Below are positions 9,174-18,388 of a stretch of DNA of 64,000 bases, piece after piece. The DNA is from Planctomycetota bacterium (lineage in GTDB: Bacteria; Planctomycetota; Planctomycetia; Pirellulales; PLA5), in the NCBI GenBank assembly GCA_003576845.1, contig QEVJ01000001.1, forward strand, positions 28,537-92,536. Direction: 5' to 3'. Each line of letters opens with the position of its first letter. Positions within the stretch are counted from its first letter, which is position 1. The notes under the pieces are model-generated. The model had not been told where the DNA came from and did not search any database. It saw nothing but the letters and a program-made list of their open reading frames with translations. The position numbers and the translations under genes were made by a program.

Positions 9174-9320
9174 GTTTTTTAACGCAGAGAGGTTTCGCAG
9201 AGTGCGCAGAGAGGAATCGAATCGGCGACGTTTCGCAGCCGAGCACGTCATAGCGGTGACTTCCGTCGATCGAATTCTCTGCGACCTCTGCGCGTCCTCC
9301 GCGTCTCTGCGTTAAAAAAC
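9174..9320. repeat. Large imperfect palindrome (MITE-like) after dapB
   Basis: The ends 9174-9190 and 9304-9320 are perfect 17-base inverted repeats (GTTTTTTAACGCAGAGA and its complement). The homology continues inward, with CGCAGAG-rich stretches on the left mirrored by CTCTGCG stretches on the right, so about 147 bases form one long imperfect palindrome. No reading frame is seen. It fills most of the gap between dapB and the acyltransferase gene. Confidence 0.8.
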
Positions 9321-9381
9321 TAACCAACTCCGATGGCACATACGAGCTAGAGCAGTCGCAACTCATCTTCTAGAGGCGCGA

Positions 9382-10590
9382 ATGAATCCGTATCGGATGG
9401 CCATGCCGCCGCGTTCGTGGGAGACGCGCCTCCGGCCGCGGCTCGTGCGGTTATTGCGGCGATTTCGGCGCTGGAAGCGGGTGCAGGATCAGCGTCTCAT
9501 CGACGTCGAGGTTCGAGGTCGCGAGCGATTGGTCGACTTGCTCAAAGGCAACGTCGGCTTGCTGTTGACGCCGAACCACTCGACCCACGCCGACCCGTTC
9601 ACGATGTACGAACTCGCCGATCAGGTCGACCGCCCGTTCCACTTCATGTCGACCTGGCACGTGTTCGAGGCCCAGAATCGCGTCGGCCAGCGGATGCTCC
9701 AATGGCACGGCGTGTTCAGCGTCGACCGCGAAGGGAACGACCTCAAAGCGTTCAAGCAAGCCGTCAACATCGTCCAAACCGACCGACACCCGCTCGTCAT
9801 TTTTCCCGAGGGCGAAGTCTATCATTGCAACGACAAAGTGACGCCGTTTCGCGACGGGCCCGCGGCGATCGCGCTGGCGGCGGCGCGTCGGGCAGAGCGG
9901 CCGGTGATGTGCGTTCCCGTCGCGCTCAAGTATCGCTACCTCGACGACCCGATGAGCGAGTTGCTCGAAGTGATGGAAAAGCTCGAACGCGAGGTCTTCT
10001 GGCGACCGCGGCCGGAACGCCCGTTAGTCGAGCGGATCTATTCGCTGGCCGAGGCGCTGCTGGTGCTCAAAGAGTTGGAATTCCTCGGCGCGGCCCGCAG
10101 CGGCGCGATCGTCGCGCGCTTGCAAGGCCTGGCCGAGCACGTCCTTGGCGCCGCCGAACAGCGTTGCGGCATCGCCCCGCCCGCGGGAACGACGATTCCC
10201 GAACGGGTCAAAGCCGTTCGCCGCGCGGCGCTCGAAAAGCTCGAATCGCACGCCGAGCACGATCCCCAGCGGACGGCGATCCGCAACGTCCTCGACGACG
10301 CCTTCTTCGTCGTCCAGCTTTTCAGCTATCCCGGGAATTACCTCACCGAGAATGCCAGCATCGAACGCCTCGCCGAAACGATCGACAAGCTGGAAGAGGA
10401 CGTGCTCGGCAAATATTCGGCCACGATTCGCAGCCGCCGCGCCGTGACCGTCGCCATCGGCGAACCGATCGCCGCCGCCAGCGAAAAGGGCAACAAAAAC
10501 GCAGTCGGCGAGCTTACCGAAACGCTCGAACGCCGCGTGCAAGCGCTGCTCGACGAACTCAACGGTTCGCAAACCGCGGCGACGCCGTAA
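9382..10590 (+). CDS. PlsC-type phospholipid/glycerol acyltransferase
   Basis: This is a membrane-associated acyltransferase of the LPLAT family, which transfers acyl chains to lysophosphatidate or a related acceptor. The 402-residue protein shows the two defining motifs: NHSTHAD (NHxxxxD catalytic block, near residue 72) and FPEG (near residue 140). The C-terminal 200 residues are helical, Arg/Glu-rich and not part of the PlsC core, so the protein is longer than a plain PlsC of about 250 residues. The start is ATG 9382 with AGAGGCG just upstream. It is convergent with rmlD. The substrate cannot be told from sequence. Confidence 0.85.
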   Translation: MNPYRMAMPPRSWETRLRPRLVRLLRRFRRWKRVQDQRLIDVEVRGRERLVDLLKGNVGLLLTPNHSTHADPFTMYELADQVDRPFHFMSTWHVFEAQNRVGQRMLQWHGVFSVDREGNDLKAFKQAVNIVQTDRHPLVIFPEGEVYHCNDKVTPFRDGPAAIALAAARRAERPVMCVPVALKYRYLDDPMSELLEVMEKLEREVFWRPRPERPLVERIYSLAEALLVLKELEFLGAARSGAIVARLQGLAEHVLGAAEQRCGIAPPAGTTIPERVKAVRRAALEKLESHAEHDPQRTAIRNVLDDAFFVVQLFSYPGNYLTENASIERLAETIDKLEEDVLGKYSATIRSRRAVTVAIGEPIAAASEKGNKNAVGELTETLERRVQALLDELNGSQTAATP

Positions 10591-10605
10591 TCGCCACGTC
10601 GCGGC

Positions 10606-11499
10606 TTAGCTGCTGGCGGAGTCGCGAGTGAGAGCCGCCAGATACGCAGCGATGCCTTCCCGCCACGTCGGCAGTCCTGGCCCTCCGAGCCGCGCGTATA
10701 TGGTCGTATCGAGCACGCTATACTTCGGACGCGGAGCAATCGGCTCTTTGGTCTTCGCGTATTCTTGCGTCGTGATCGCCTCGACTCGCGTGTTCACGCC
10801 AGCCTGACGAAACAACTCGACGGCGAACTCGCACCACGAAACGGCCCCGCGGTCGACCACGTGATACGTGCCCCAGGCCTCGCGTTCGAGCAGAAACAGC
10901 ACCGCCGCCGCCAGATGCGGCACGTATGTCGGTGAGCAGACCTGATCGGCGACTACGCGCACCGCGTTCCGCTCGCGCCCCAGACGCAGCATCGTCTGCG
11001 CGAAGTTGGTCACCTGCTGAAACGCTCGCGGCGCCGCGTACAGGCCGCAGGTTCGCACGACCAAATGCTTTGGGCAACTCGCCGCAAAACGCTCGCCCGC
11101 AAGTTTGCTCTCGCCGTACACGTTCACCGGCGCGGGCGAGTCGTCCTCGGTGTAAGGCGTCGTCCGCCCGCGGTCGCCGCCGAACACGTAGTCGGTACTG
11201 ATCTGCACGAGCGGAATGTCCCGCGCCGCACATGTCCGCGCAAGAGTCTCGACGGCGTCCGCATTCACGCGAAAGCACTGCTCGGCACTCGTTTCCGCGG
11301 CGTCAACGTGCGTGTAGGCCGCGCAATTGACGACCGCCTCGATCGAGTCGTCCTCGTCTTCGTGGTCGAGGAGCATAACGACTTCGATCGCCTCGGTAAT
11401 ATCCAAGAGATCGCGGTCATACGCCGTCGCCCGGCGTCCGAGCCGCGCGGCCAGTTCGCTGCCAAGCTGACCTCCCGCTCCCGTGACCAGGATCGTCAT
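10606..11499 (-). CDS. rmlD: dTDP-4-dehydrorhamnose reductase
   Basis: RmlD performs the last step of dTDP-L-rhamnose synthesis, the NAD(P)H reduction of dTDP-4-keto-rhamnose. The 297-residue protein belongs to the extended short-chain dehydrogenases. It has the nucleotide motif TGAGGQLGSEL, the NCAAYTHVDAAE segment, QISTDYVFGG, and the catalytic YGESK. The rest of the RmlD fold follows to EYAKTKEPIAPRPKYSVLD. The other rml genes are not in this window. It lies directly before the surface-sugar locus at 11.7-15.4 kb, in the opposite orientation. Confidence 0.92.
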   Translation of the reverse strand: MTILVTGAGGQLGSELAARLGRRATAYDRDLLDITEAIEVVMLLDHEDEDDSIEAVVNCAAYTHVDAAETSAEQCFRVNADAVETLARTCAARDIPLVQISTDYVFGGDRGRTTPYTEDDSPAPVNVYGESKLAGERFAASCPKHLVVRTCGLYAAPRAFQQVTNFAQTMLRLGRERNAVRVVADQVCSPTYVPHLAAAVLFLLEREAWGTYHVVDRGAVSWCEFAVELFRQAGVNTRVEAITTQEYAKTKEPIAPRPKYSVLDTTIYARLGGPGLPTWREGIAAYLAALTRDSASS

Positions 11500-11695
11500 G
11501 CCTATTCCTCGCCGAACGCGGCCGCCCGCAGTGCTGGGAATCCCGATCCAAACGCTACGACCGCCAATAAGCTACTCTCGGTCGCCCATTTTACCATGCG
11601 GCCCCGAACCATACGTTTCCCGCCGTTGCCCGGGTCGTACATAATAAGGATCGCCGCCGCGTCCGCCGCGGATCGACCCGTCCGCCGAATCGGCC

Positions 11696-12334
11696 ATGTC
11701 CATCATCTCGTCCCGCAAATCGCCCGCGCTTGCCGCGACTCCGCGCGAGGAAGGCTCTTCCCGCCGCGGCGCCGAGTCGGCCCTGCGCTTAGGGCGGTGG
11801 CCGTTGCGCGACGAACCCCGTTCGACGGCGCTGGTCCTCGTCGCGATCGGCGTGTTGGTTGCGCTGGTGGCCGCGCAGACGGCAAGTTTCGCGGCCGCGG
11901 CACTCGTGCTCCTCGTGCTCGCGCTCGCGGATTGGCGAAACGTCCTGCCCGCGACCTATCTGCTCGACGCCTCGGGCATCGAGCAGCACGTCCTGTTCCT
12001 GCGGCGGCGGGTCGCGTGGGCGGCGGTCGCCCGCTGCGAGGTTTGGCCCGAAGGCGTTCGCCTGCTGCGTTCGGCGGCGGGGCATCCGCTCGACGGCTTG
12101 CGAAGCATTTTCATTCCCTGGGGCGACGACCGCGAGGCGATCCTGGCCCTGCTCGCCCGCCGCGCGTTGCGCGCCCACCTGGTCGACGGTCAAGGCCGCG
12201 CCGTGCTCCCCTCGACCGCCAGCCATCCGGCGACGCCACCGTCTTCGATCCCGACCGCCAGTCCCCTGCCGCTGCCGACCGCCGAACCGCCGACCACGAC
12301 CACTTCCGTGCTCCCGCCGGATGCAACCGGTTGA
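11696..12334 (+). CDS. Small membrane protein of unknown function
   Basis: This 212-residue protein begins with a charged, probably disordered 45-residue segment. One or two hydrophobic helices follow, around LVLVAIGVLVALVAAQTASF and AAALVLLVLALADW. After the helices there is a compact domain of about 90 residues (TYLLDASGIEQHVLFLRRRV, WAAVARCEVWPEGVRLL) that resembles the strand pattern of bacterial PH-like domains. The C-terminus is a Pro/Thr/Ser tail. The gene precedes the NeuB-like gene on the same strand with a gap of about 47 bases, so the two may be cotranscribed. No function is assigned. Confidence 0.7.
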   Translation: MSIISSRKSPALAATPREEGSSRRGAESALRLGRWPLRDEPRSTALVLVAIGVLVALVAAQTASFAAAALVLLVLALADWRNVLPATYLLDASGIEQHVLFLRRRVAWAAVARCEVWPEGVRLLRSAAGHPLDGLRSIFIPWGDDREAILALLARRALRAHLVDGQGRAVLPSTASHPATPPSSIPTASPLPLPTAEPPTTTTSVLPPDATG

Positions 12335-12381
12335 CTTCGCGTCGGTCTACGTAACACCCACCCTCGTTTCGAGCTGCCGCC

Positions 12382-13413
12382 TTGTTTGACCACCCTTGCG
12401 AAATCGCGTTTGGTTCCCGCCGCGTCGGTCCCGCGCAGCCGGTCTACATCATCGCGGAACTGGCGTGCGCCCATCAGGGTGAGTTCGAATTTGCCGAGCG
12501 CTCTGTCGCCGCCGCCGCCGAAGCCGGCGCCGATGCCGTCAAGTTCCAAGCCTTCACGGCCGACGGACTCGTCGTCCCCGGACACGACCTGCATGCAAAG
12601 TATCTGGCGTGGCAATTCTCGCCGAGCCAATGGTCGGCCCTTGCCGCACAGGCGCGGAATCTCGGCTTGGGCGTGCTCATCGACGTCTTCGAGCCGTACA
12701 GCTTGGAAATCGCCCGCACCCTCTCCGCCGACGGCTTAAAAGTCCACTCCACGAACGTCACGAACCCGATGTTCCTCGAACGGGTCGCGGCGCTCGGTCT
12801 GCCCGTGATGATTGGCGCGGGCGGGACGACGGAACCCGAGATCCGCGCGGCGATCGGCGTGCTCGCTCGCCACAACACACCGTTCACGCTCGTGCACGGC
12901 TTTCAAGCGTATCCCACCGCCGACGCCGACACGCACCTGCGCCGTCTCGCCACGCTCGCCCGAGACTTCCGTTGCCCCGTCGGTTTCGCCGGCCACGCCG
13001 ACGGCGCGAGCGACGCCGCGATCCACCAGAACCTCGTCGCGCTGGGCCTCGGCTGTTCGATCCTCGAAACGCACCTGACGCTCGACCGTTCGCCGCAGCG
13101 GGCGGATTACCACTCGTCGCTCTTGCCCGAGCGATTCGCACAGATGGTCGCCGCAGTCCGTAGTATGGAGACCACCCTAGGAAGCGGCGGCTATGAACTC
13201 GGCCCGGCCGAAGCCCAATACCGCGCAACCTTCAAGGCCTACCTCGTGGCAAGCCGCGACCTCGCCGCCGGCCACGTCCTCACGCCGACCGACTTCGCAT
13301 TCAAACGCGCCGCCACAGGACTGCTACCCAGCCAAGCCGAAAAGCTCCTCGGCCGCCCACTAACACGTGACATTCCAAAAGACACGCCAATCGTCGAGCA
13401 ACACGTTCACTAG
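12382..13413 (+). CDS. Divergent NeuB/SpsE-like sialic-acid-type synthase with SAF domain, TTG start
   Basis: NeuB-family enzymes condense phosphoenolpyruvate with a hexosamine to make nonulosonic acids. This 343-residue protein has the family layout: a TIM barrel starting at VYIIAELACAHQG, the AGADAVKFQAF strand, and a C-terminal SAF (antifreeze-like) domain from about residue 280. It departs from the usual motifs. The common NHNG is AHQG, the YKIPS-type strand is LKVHSTNVTN, and the usual SDHT is AGHADG. The two metal-binding histidine positions (VHG and AGHADG) appear kept. The start is TTG; the preceding 12 bases show no strong SD. It is followed by a second synthase fused to a nucleotidyltransferase, which suggests a sugar pathway. 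Confidence 0.8.
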   Translation: MFDHPCEIAFGSRRVGPAQPVYIIAELACAHQGEFEFAERSVAAAAEAGADAVKFQAFTADGLVVPGHDLHAKYLAWQFSPSQWSALAAQARNLGLGVLIDVFEPYSLEIARTLSADGLKVHSTNVTNPMFLERVAALGLPVMIGAGGTTEPEIRAAIGVLARHNTPFTLVHGFQAYPTADADTHLRRLATLARDFRCPVGFAGHADGASDAAIHQNLVALGLGCSILETHLTLDRSPQRADYHSSLLPERFAQMVAAVRSMETTLGSGGYELGPAEAQYRATFKAYLVASRDLAAGHVLTPTDFAFKRAATGLLPSQAEKLLGRPLTRDIPKDTPIVEQHVH

Positions 13414-13436
13414 TTTAGCGCACGACGTTACCCCCC

Positions 13437-13482
13437 GAATCCCGAACCCCAAATCTCGACTCCCGAGCCCCGCGCCCCTCTC
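13437..13482. repeat. C-rich low-complexity repeat before the fusion gene
   Basis: The 46 bases read as repeated CCCGAATCCCGAACCCC-like and CCCCGCGCCCC-like units and end five bases before the ATG at 13488, leaving no room for a normal SD. The same style of repeat occurs at 25782-25813 and inside a coding sequence near 15780 and 16310. Confidence 0.6.
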
Positions 13483-13487
13483 CTGCC

Positions 13488-15392
13488 ATGAAAATCGCCG
13501 TCCTCCTAGCCGTCCGCACCGTCTCCACGCGGCTCCCGCACAAGATCATGCGCCAGATCAAGGGCCGCACGGTGTTCGAGCACACCGTCGAGCGGCTCAA
13601 GCGCTCCCGACGCTGCCAGGACGTCGTCGTCTGCACGTCGACCAGTCCCGTCGACGACATCGTCGCCGACACGGCCGCGATCATTCGCTGGTCGTGCTTT
13701 CGCGGCAGCGAAAACGACGTGATGGGCCGGTTCTACGAAGCGGCAAAGCAGCACAAGGTGGACCTGATCGTCCGGGCCCAGGGCGACAATATGTTCGTCT
13801 CGCCCGAGTACATCGACGCGATGCTCGACAAGCACCTCGCCGCCGACGCCGATTGGGCGGTGGTCGACGGCCTCCCCTGGGGCATGAAATCCGAGACGAT
13901 CAGCTTTCGCGCGCTCGAACGCGCCTACACCCACGCCGAAGACACCAGCATGTCCGAGTACATGACCTGGTTCTTCGACCAGCCTCAATACTTCAAAACC
14001 CTGCACATCGAAGCCGACGAAGCCGATCGGCGGCCCACATATCGCGTCACGATGGACACGCCGGCCGATCTCGCGCTCGTGCGGGCCGTGTGCAACGAGT
14101 TCGACAAGCCGCCGGCCGAAATCACCACCCGCGAGATCATCGATCTGCTCGATCGCCGGCCCGACCTGGTCGCGATCAACGCCCAAACGCCCGACCGTAT
14201 CGCCGACAAGACGATCCGCGCCCGGGTTAACACGCGAATTCTCGACACGCCGCGGACGGTCGAGCATCGCGTCGCCGATTCGGCCGAGATTCGCCCATCG
14301 ATGGGTCCGAGCCTCGCCCGCATCGCGGCGTTCGGCTTCGATCCGCTGCCGGCCATCGAGCTTCCCAGCGGCCGCTGCATCGGCGACGAGTACCCGACGT
14401 TCGTCATTGCCGAAATCGGCCAGAACCACAACGGCAGCGTGGATATCGCCAAGCAGCTCATCGACGTCGCCGCGATGCACCAGGCCGACGCGGTGAAGTC
14501 GTGCAAACGCGATTTGTCGTGCGAATTGACGGCGGAAGCGTGGAACCGGCCCTACGAAGGTCCGCAGTCGTTCGGCCGCACCTACGGCGAGCATCGGCGG
14601 GCGCTGGAACTTACGCCCGAGCAGCACGCCGAGCTGATGGCCTACTGCAAATCGAAGGGCATGGAGTATTTTTGCTCCGCCTGCGACGCGCCGAGCGTCG
14701 ACGTGATGGAACGGATCGGCGTCAATCTCTACAAAGTCGCCAGCCGCGATCTGACCAACCTGCCGCTCATCGAAAAAATGGCCCAGACCGGCAAGCCGAT
14801 CATCCTCGCCGCGGGCATGGCGACGGAAGAGGACGTCGCCGACGCGCTGATCGCAATCCGCAAGCACCACAACCGGATCGTCGTGTTGCAATGCACGTCG
14901 GAATACCCAACACCATACGAGGATTGCAACCTGCTGGCGATGCACACGATTCGGCGAAAGTTCAACGTGCTCACCGGCCTGAGCGACCACACGATCGGCA
15001 TCATGACGTCGTCGGTCGCCGCGGCGCTCGGTGCGTGCGCCGTCGAAAAGCATCTCACGCTGGCCCGGTACATGAAGGGCACCGACCACGCGTGCAGTCT
15101 CGAACCGGACGGCCTGCGGCGGATCGTCCGCGACATCCGCAACTGCGAACGGGCGCTCGGCAACGGCGTGCTCGAACCGGCCGAAGGCGTCCGCTACGCC
15201 CGCGAAAAGCTCGGCCGCAGCGTCGTGACGCGCGTTCCCATCGTCGCCGGACAGAAAATCACCGAAGACATGCTCACGCTCAAAAGCCCCGGCACGGGCC
15301 TCAAATGGCGCGAACGAGATCAAATCGTCGGCCGCCAGGCGAAGCGGTCGATCCCGGCCGATGCGCTGATCCTGCGCGACGACGTGGAGTAG
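13488..15392 (+). CDS. Fusion of SpsF-type cytidylyltransferase and SpsE/NeuB-type synthase
   Basis: The protein has 634 residues in two enzyme units. Residues 1-235 resemble SpsF-type cytidylyltransferases: VLLAVRTVSTRLPHKIM nucleotide motif, FRGSENDVMGRFYEAA, RAQGDNMFVSPEYID and VTMDTPADLALV. After a linker, residues from about 300 form a NeuB/SpsE synthase with FVIAEIGQNHNG, LYKVASRDLTNLP, LQCTSEYPTPYED, GLSDHTIGIM and VEKHLTL, ending in a SAF domain (VPIVAGQKITEDML). In Bacillus spsE and spsF are separate genes of spore-coat polysaccharide synthesis. The usual AVKFQ strand reads AVKSCKRDL here. I infer a nonulosonic-acid-like or related sugar for the cell surface. The start is ATG 13488. 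Confidence 0.88.
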   Translation: MKIAVLLAVRTVSTRLPHKIMRQIKGRTVFEHTVERLKRSRRCQDVVVCTSTSPVDDIVADTAAIIRWSCFRGSENDVMGRFYEAAKQHKVDLIVRAQGDNMFVSPEYIDAMLDKHLAADADWAVVDGLPWGMKSETISFRALERAYTHAEDTSMSEYMTWFFDQPQYFKTLHIEADEADRRPTYRVTMDTPADLALVRAVCNEFDKPPAEITTREIIDLLDRRPDLVAINAQTPDRIADKTIRARVNTRILDTPRTVEHRVADSAEIRPSMGPSLARIAAFGFDPLPAIELPSGRCIGDEYPTFVIAEIGQNHNGSVDIAKQLIDVAAMHQADAVKSCKRDLSCELTAEAWNRPYEGPQSFGRTYGEHRRALELTPEQHAELMAYCKSKGMEYFCSACDAPSVDVMERIGVNLYKVASRDLTNLPLIEKMAQTGKPIILAAGMATEEDVADALIAIRKHHNRIVVLQCTSEYPTPYEDCNLLAMHTIRRKFNVLTGLSDHTIGIMTSSVAAALGACAVEKHLTLARYMKGTDHACSLEPDGLRRIVRDIRNCERALGNGVLEPAEGVRYAREKLGRSVVTRVPIVAGQKITEDMLTLKSPGTGLKWRERDQIVGRQAKRSIPADALILRDDVE

Positions 15393-15418
15393 TTCGGCGT
15401 CCGAGCGCATCGAGAATT

Positions 15419-15508
15419 GGGTGCCACTGCTGGCTCGTCCAGCAGTGAGCATTGCCGAACGAGGTTGCCTCGCGAACCGCACTTCTGGACGAGCCAGCAG
15501 TGGCACCC
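15419..15508. repeat. Perfect 24-bp inverted repeat
   Basis: The arms 15419-15442 and 15485-15508 are exact reverse complements over 24 bases, separated by 42 bases. The left arm (GGGTGCCACTGCTGGCTCGT...) overlaps a shorter hairpin, CACTGCTGG...CCAGCAGTG. It lies in the convergent space between the fusion gene and the minus-strand PSCyt gene and could act as a two-way terminator, though it looks like an interspersed repeat. Confidence 0.85.
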
Positions 15509-15535
15509 AAAGCCAAACCAATAGTTGATGCTGCA

Positions 15536-18388
15536 CTATCGCTGCGTCACGAAGTCGTGATGATTCAAGAGCGCATGAACCAGGTTCTCCCGCGCTCGTA
15601 GCTCCGGTTCGCCCGACGGCTTTTCGAGATCGCCGGCCGTTTGTGCAACCGCGGTGAGCCGGGCGCGATTCTCGGCAAAGAGCCGGGTTTGTGCGTCGAG
15701 AAACTCGGCGCACGTTTGCATTTCCTCCGGCGTCGCCTCGCGAGCGAGCACGTGGCGGAACGCCGCGGCGATGAACCGGGGTTGGGAGCTGGGGACTGGG
15801 GATTGGGGAGCGTTCGTGCTCACGGCCTGGTTCGCGTCCGCCGCAAGCTCGACACGCGACAACTGCCGGCTTAGTTCTCGCGCGAGTCGCCGGCTGGCGG
15901 CGAGCGTCAGGCGGCTGTTGGCGAGCGCGAGCGCCTGCTGCGGCATGACGCTTTCCGTTCGCCGATAGCATTGCGTCGGCGCGGCCGCGTCGAATAGTTG
16001 CAGAAAGTCCATCTGCTTTTCCGGCGCGTGGCGGAAGTAGATGCTCCGCCGCGGAATTTTTTGGCCCGCGTGATGGTCGATGTCCGGCCCGCCGTGCGCG
16101 AGGTCCAGCGACGCGGAAACGTAAAGCACCATGTCACGAACCGTCTCCGCCTCGATCCGCCGCGCCGGCCACCGCCAAAGCGCGACGTTGTCTGGATCGA
16201 CGCGGGCGTTCTCCCCATCGAACGTCGCCGCCTGTCGATAAACGCTCGAAGCCACAATCCGCCGATGCAGCGACTTCATCGTCCACGCCGTCGAAGCAGC
16301 GGAGCCTTCCCCAAGTCCCGCGCCCCGCGCCCCGCGCCCCTCGCCTCCAAGTTCCGCCGCCAACCAATCGAGCAGCGGCCCATTCACCGGCGGCCGCCCG
16401 TTCTTGCCGAAATCGAACACCGTCGGCACGATCGCCTGACCGAAATGCCGCAGCCACAGATGATTCACGGCCACCCGGGCGGTGAGCGGGTTCTCCTTTC
16501 GCGCGATCCACCGTGCGAGCGCCGTCCGCCGGCCCGTGCTCTGTCGCGGATAGCTCGTGCCGATCGGCGTGTATTTTTCGTCGTAAGTGAGCGTCGCCTG
16601 AAGCGCCGTCCACGAGCGTTCGCGGGCTTCGGCCAGCTTCTTTTCCGTTTCCGCAGCGAGCCGCTTCTCGTCCGGATGCGTCGTGCCGACGAGCGACGCG
16701 AGCGTTTGCTCGGCCCGCAGACGATCCGAGTCGGCGGCGGCGAGCGCGGCAAAGCTCTCGGCCCGCGACGCCGACTGCGCGAGTTCGACCACTTCTTCCG
16801 CCGCCGCACCGCGATGCTTCGCGAGATCGGCCGCAAACCGCGCGTTGATGGAATCGACCGCCGCTTGCGCCGCGACCACCGCGCGCGAATCGGCAACCAC
16901 CGCCGCATGAGTCTTCGCGGCCGCCGCCGCCGCTTCCGCCACGTCACTCGCATCCGACTCCGCCGTCAGCTTACGCAGCGTTTCGGCGTTGGCGTTCGCG
17001 GCGCTGAGCGACTCGCCGAGTTGCTTTCGAGCCGCGGCAAGCTGCCCCAGCAGACCGCGCAGCATGTCAGCTCGCACCGACTCGCGCAAGTCCGGATAAC
17101 TCGCGGTGAGCGGCAGCTCGACGGCGGCGATCTCGAACCCCGCCCTCCCGAACACCGTCGGCACGCCCGGCTCGATCGGGCGGTTTTCGTCGGGCGTGCG
17201 CTCATCGCCGCGAATGTAATACTTTGTCTTTGCGTCGAGCGCCGCATCGTATGCCCGCGGCAGGCCGTCGAGCTTCGTGTCGAGTTGCCCCCGCACGCGG
17301 TCGATGCGCACCTGGTGCGGCTCGAAGATCGCCCGCAAGCGGAAATAGTCCTCGTGCAACACCGGGTCGTACATGTGGTCGTGGCACTGCGAGCAATTCA
17401 TCGTCAGCGCGAGAAAACCCTTGCTCGTGTGCTCGACGACGTCCTGCATCCACGTCTCGCGGCTGAGCATTTTGTAGTTGCGGGCCAGAAACCCGGTCGC
17501 CCGCAACGCGCTCTCGTCGGTCGGAGCGACTTCATCGGCCGCGAGCATCTCGACGATCATCCGGTCGTAGGGCCGATCGGCGTTGAGCGACTCGACGATC
17601 CAATCGCGCCACCGCCAGATGTGCGGCTGGCTGTCGCGAATCTGCCCGCCGTCGGTCCAGCCGGCCCAATCGCTATACCGCCACACGTCCATCCAATGCC
17701 GCGCCCAGCGTTCGCCGTGCTGCGGACTGGCGAGCAACCGGTCGACGGCCCGTTCGTAAGCGTCCGGCGAGGCGTCGGCGAGGAACTCGGCGAGTTCGTC
17801 AGCCGTCGGCGGCAGGCCGATCAGATCGAGACACACGCGGCGGAGCAGCGTCGTCCGATCGGCTTTGGCCTGCGGACGCAAACCGCGCTCGTCGTATTTC
17901 GCCGCGATGAAGCGGTCGATCGCCCCGCGGCTCCAGAGGTCGCGCGACGTGCTCGGCAGCGTCGGCCGCGCGACCGGACGGAACGACCAGTGGTCGAGCG
18001 GGTCGGCGGGCTTCTCGTCCGCCGGCGCGACGGCGCCTTCGTCGATCCACGTCTGGATAAGCGCGATTTCCTCGTCGGAAAGCGGCTTCCCCTCGGCCGG
18101 CATTCGCTCGATGTCGTCCTTGCCGAGCAGCGCGGCGACGAGATAGCTCTCGGCGCTCTTTCCGGCGATAAATGCCGGCCCGCGGTCGCCGCCCTTTGCC
18201 GCCAGCGCCGCCGTGTCGAGCCGCAAGCCCGACTCCTGCTTGAGCGGCCCATGACAACGATAACACTTCGCAGCCAAGAGCGGCTTGATCTGCTTTTCGT
18301 AGTCGACCGCCGCGCCGCTCGACCGCGCGCCTACGAGCGCGGCAAACGCGACAAGCGGGATGACGCGCACGAGCAAGGATCGGTGCAT
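15536..18388 (-). CDS. PSCyt1-DUF1549-DUF1553 planctomycete cytochrome protein
   Basis: This 950-residue exported protein has the planctomycete domain set. A signal peptide is followed by a PSCyt1 cytochrome-like domain with the heme motif CYRCHG near residue 42. Next comes DUF1549 (PSCyt2), with a second motif CSQCHDH near residue 334, then DUF1553 (PSD1) from about residue 620 (WIARKENPLTARVAVNHLWL). The segment between, about residues 460-590, is Ala/Glu-rich and probably a coiled coil. Such proteins are linked to periplasmic electron transfer or polysaccharide use, but the reaction is unknown. No DUF1501 partner is adjacent. Two in-frame low-complexity repeats (near 15780-15811 and 16307-16350) encode Gly/Arg- and Pro/Ser-rich insertions. 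Confidence 0.93.
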   Translation of the reverse strand: MHRSLLVRVIPLVAFAALVGARSSGAAVDYEKQIKPLLAAKCYRCHGPLKQESGLRLDTAALAAKGGDRGPAFIAGKSAESYLVAALLGKDDIERMPAEGKPLSDEEIALIQTWIDEGAVAPADEKPADPLDHWSFRPVARPTLPSTSRDLWSRGAIDRFIAAKYDERGLRPQAKADRTTLLRRVCLDLIGLPPTADELAEFLADASPDAYERAVDRLLASPQHGERWARHWMDVWRYSDWAGWTDGGQIRDSQPHIWRWRDWIVESLNADRPYDRMIVEMLAADEVAPTDESALRATGFLARNYKMLSRETWMQDVVEHTSKGFLALTMNCSQCHDHMYDPVLHEDYFRLRAIFEPHQVRIDRVRGQLDTKLDGLPRAYDAALDAKTKYYIRGDERTPDENRPIEPGVPTVFGRAGFEIAAVELPLTASYPDLRESVRADMLRGLLGQLAAARKQLGESLSAANANAETLRKLTAESDASDVAEAAAAAAKTHAAVVADSRAVVAAQAAVDSINARFAADLAKHRGAAAEEVVELAQSASRAESFAALAAADSDRLRAEQTLASLVGTTHPDEKRLAAETEKKLAEARERSWTALQATLTYDEKYTPIGTSYPRQSTGRRTALARWIARKENPLTARVAVNHLWLRHFGQAIVPTVFDFGKNGRPPVNGPLLDWLAAELGGEGRGARGAGLGEGSAASTAWTMKSLHRRIVASSVYRQAATFDGENARVDPDNVALWRWPARRIEAETVRDMVLYVSASLDLAHGGPDIDHHAGQKIPRRSIYFRHAPEKQMDFLQLFDAAAPTQCYRRTESVMPQQALALANSRLTLAASRRLARELSRQLSRVELAADANQAVSTNAPQSPVPSSQPRFIAAAFRHVLAREATPEEMQTCAEFLDAQTRLFAENRARLTAVAQTAGDLEKPSGEPELRARENLVHALLNHHDFVTQR

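Noticed and set aside
9174..9320. A CRISPR-like array suggested by the repeated CGCAGAG units
   Set aside because: The units are part of one palindrome and there are no regular spacers.
13506..15971. An 821-residue minus-strand frame over the fusion gene
   Set aside because: It is antisense to the fusion protein, rich in Arg, Ala and Asp with no domains, and is a by-product of high GC.
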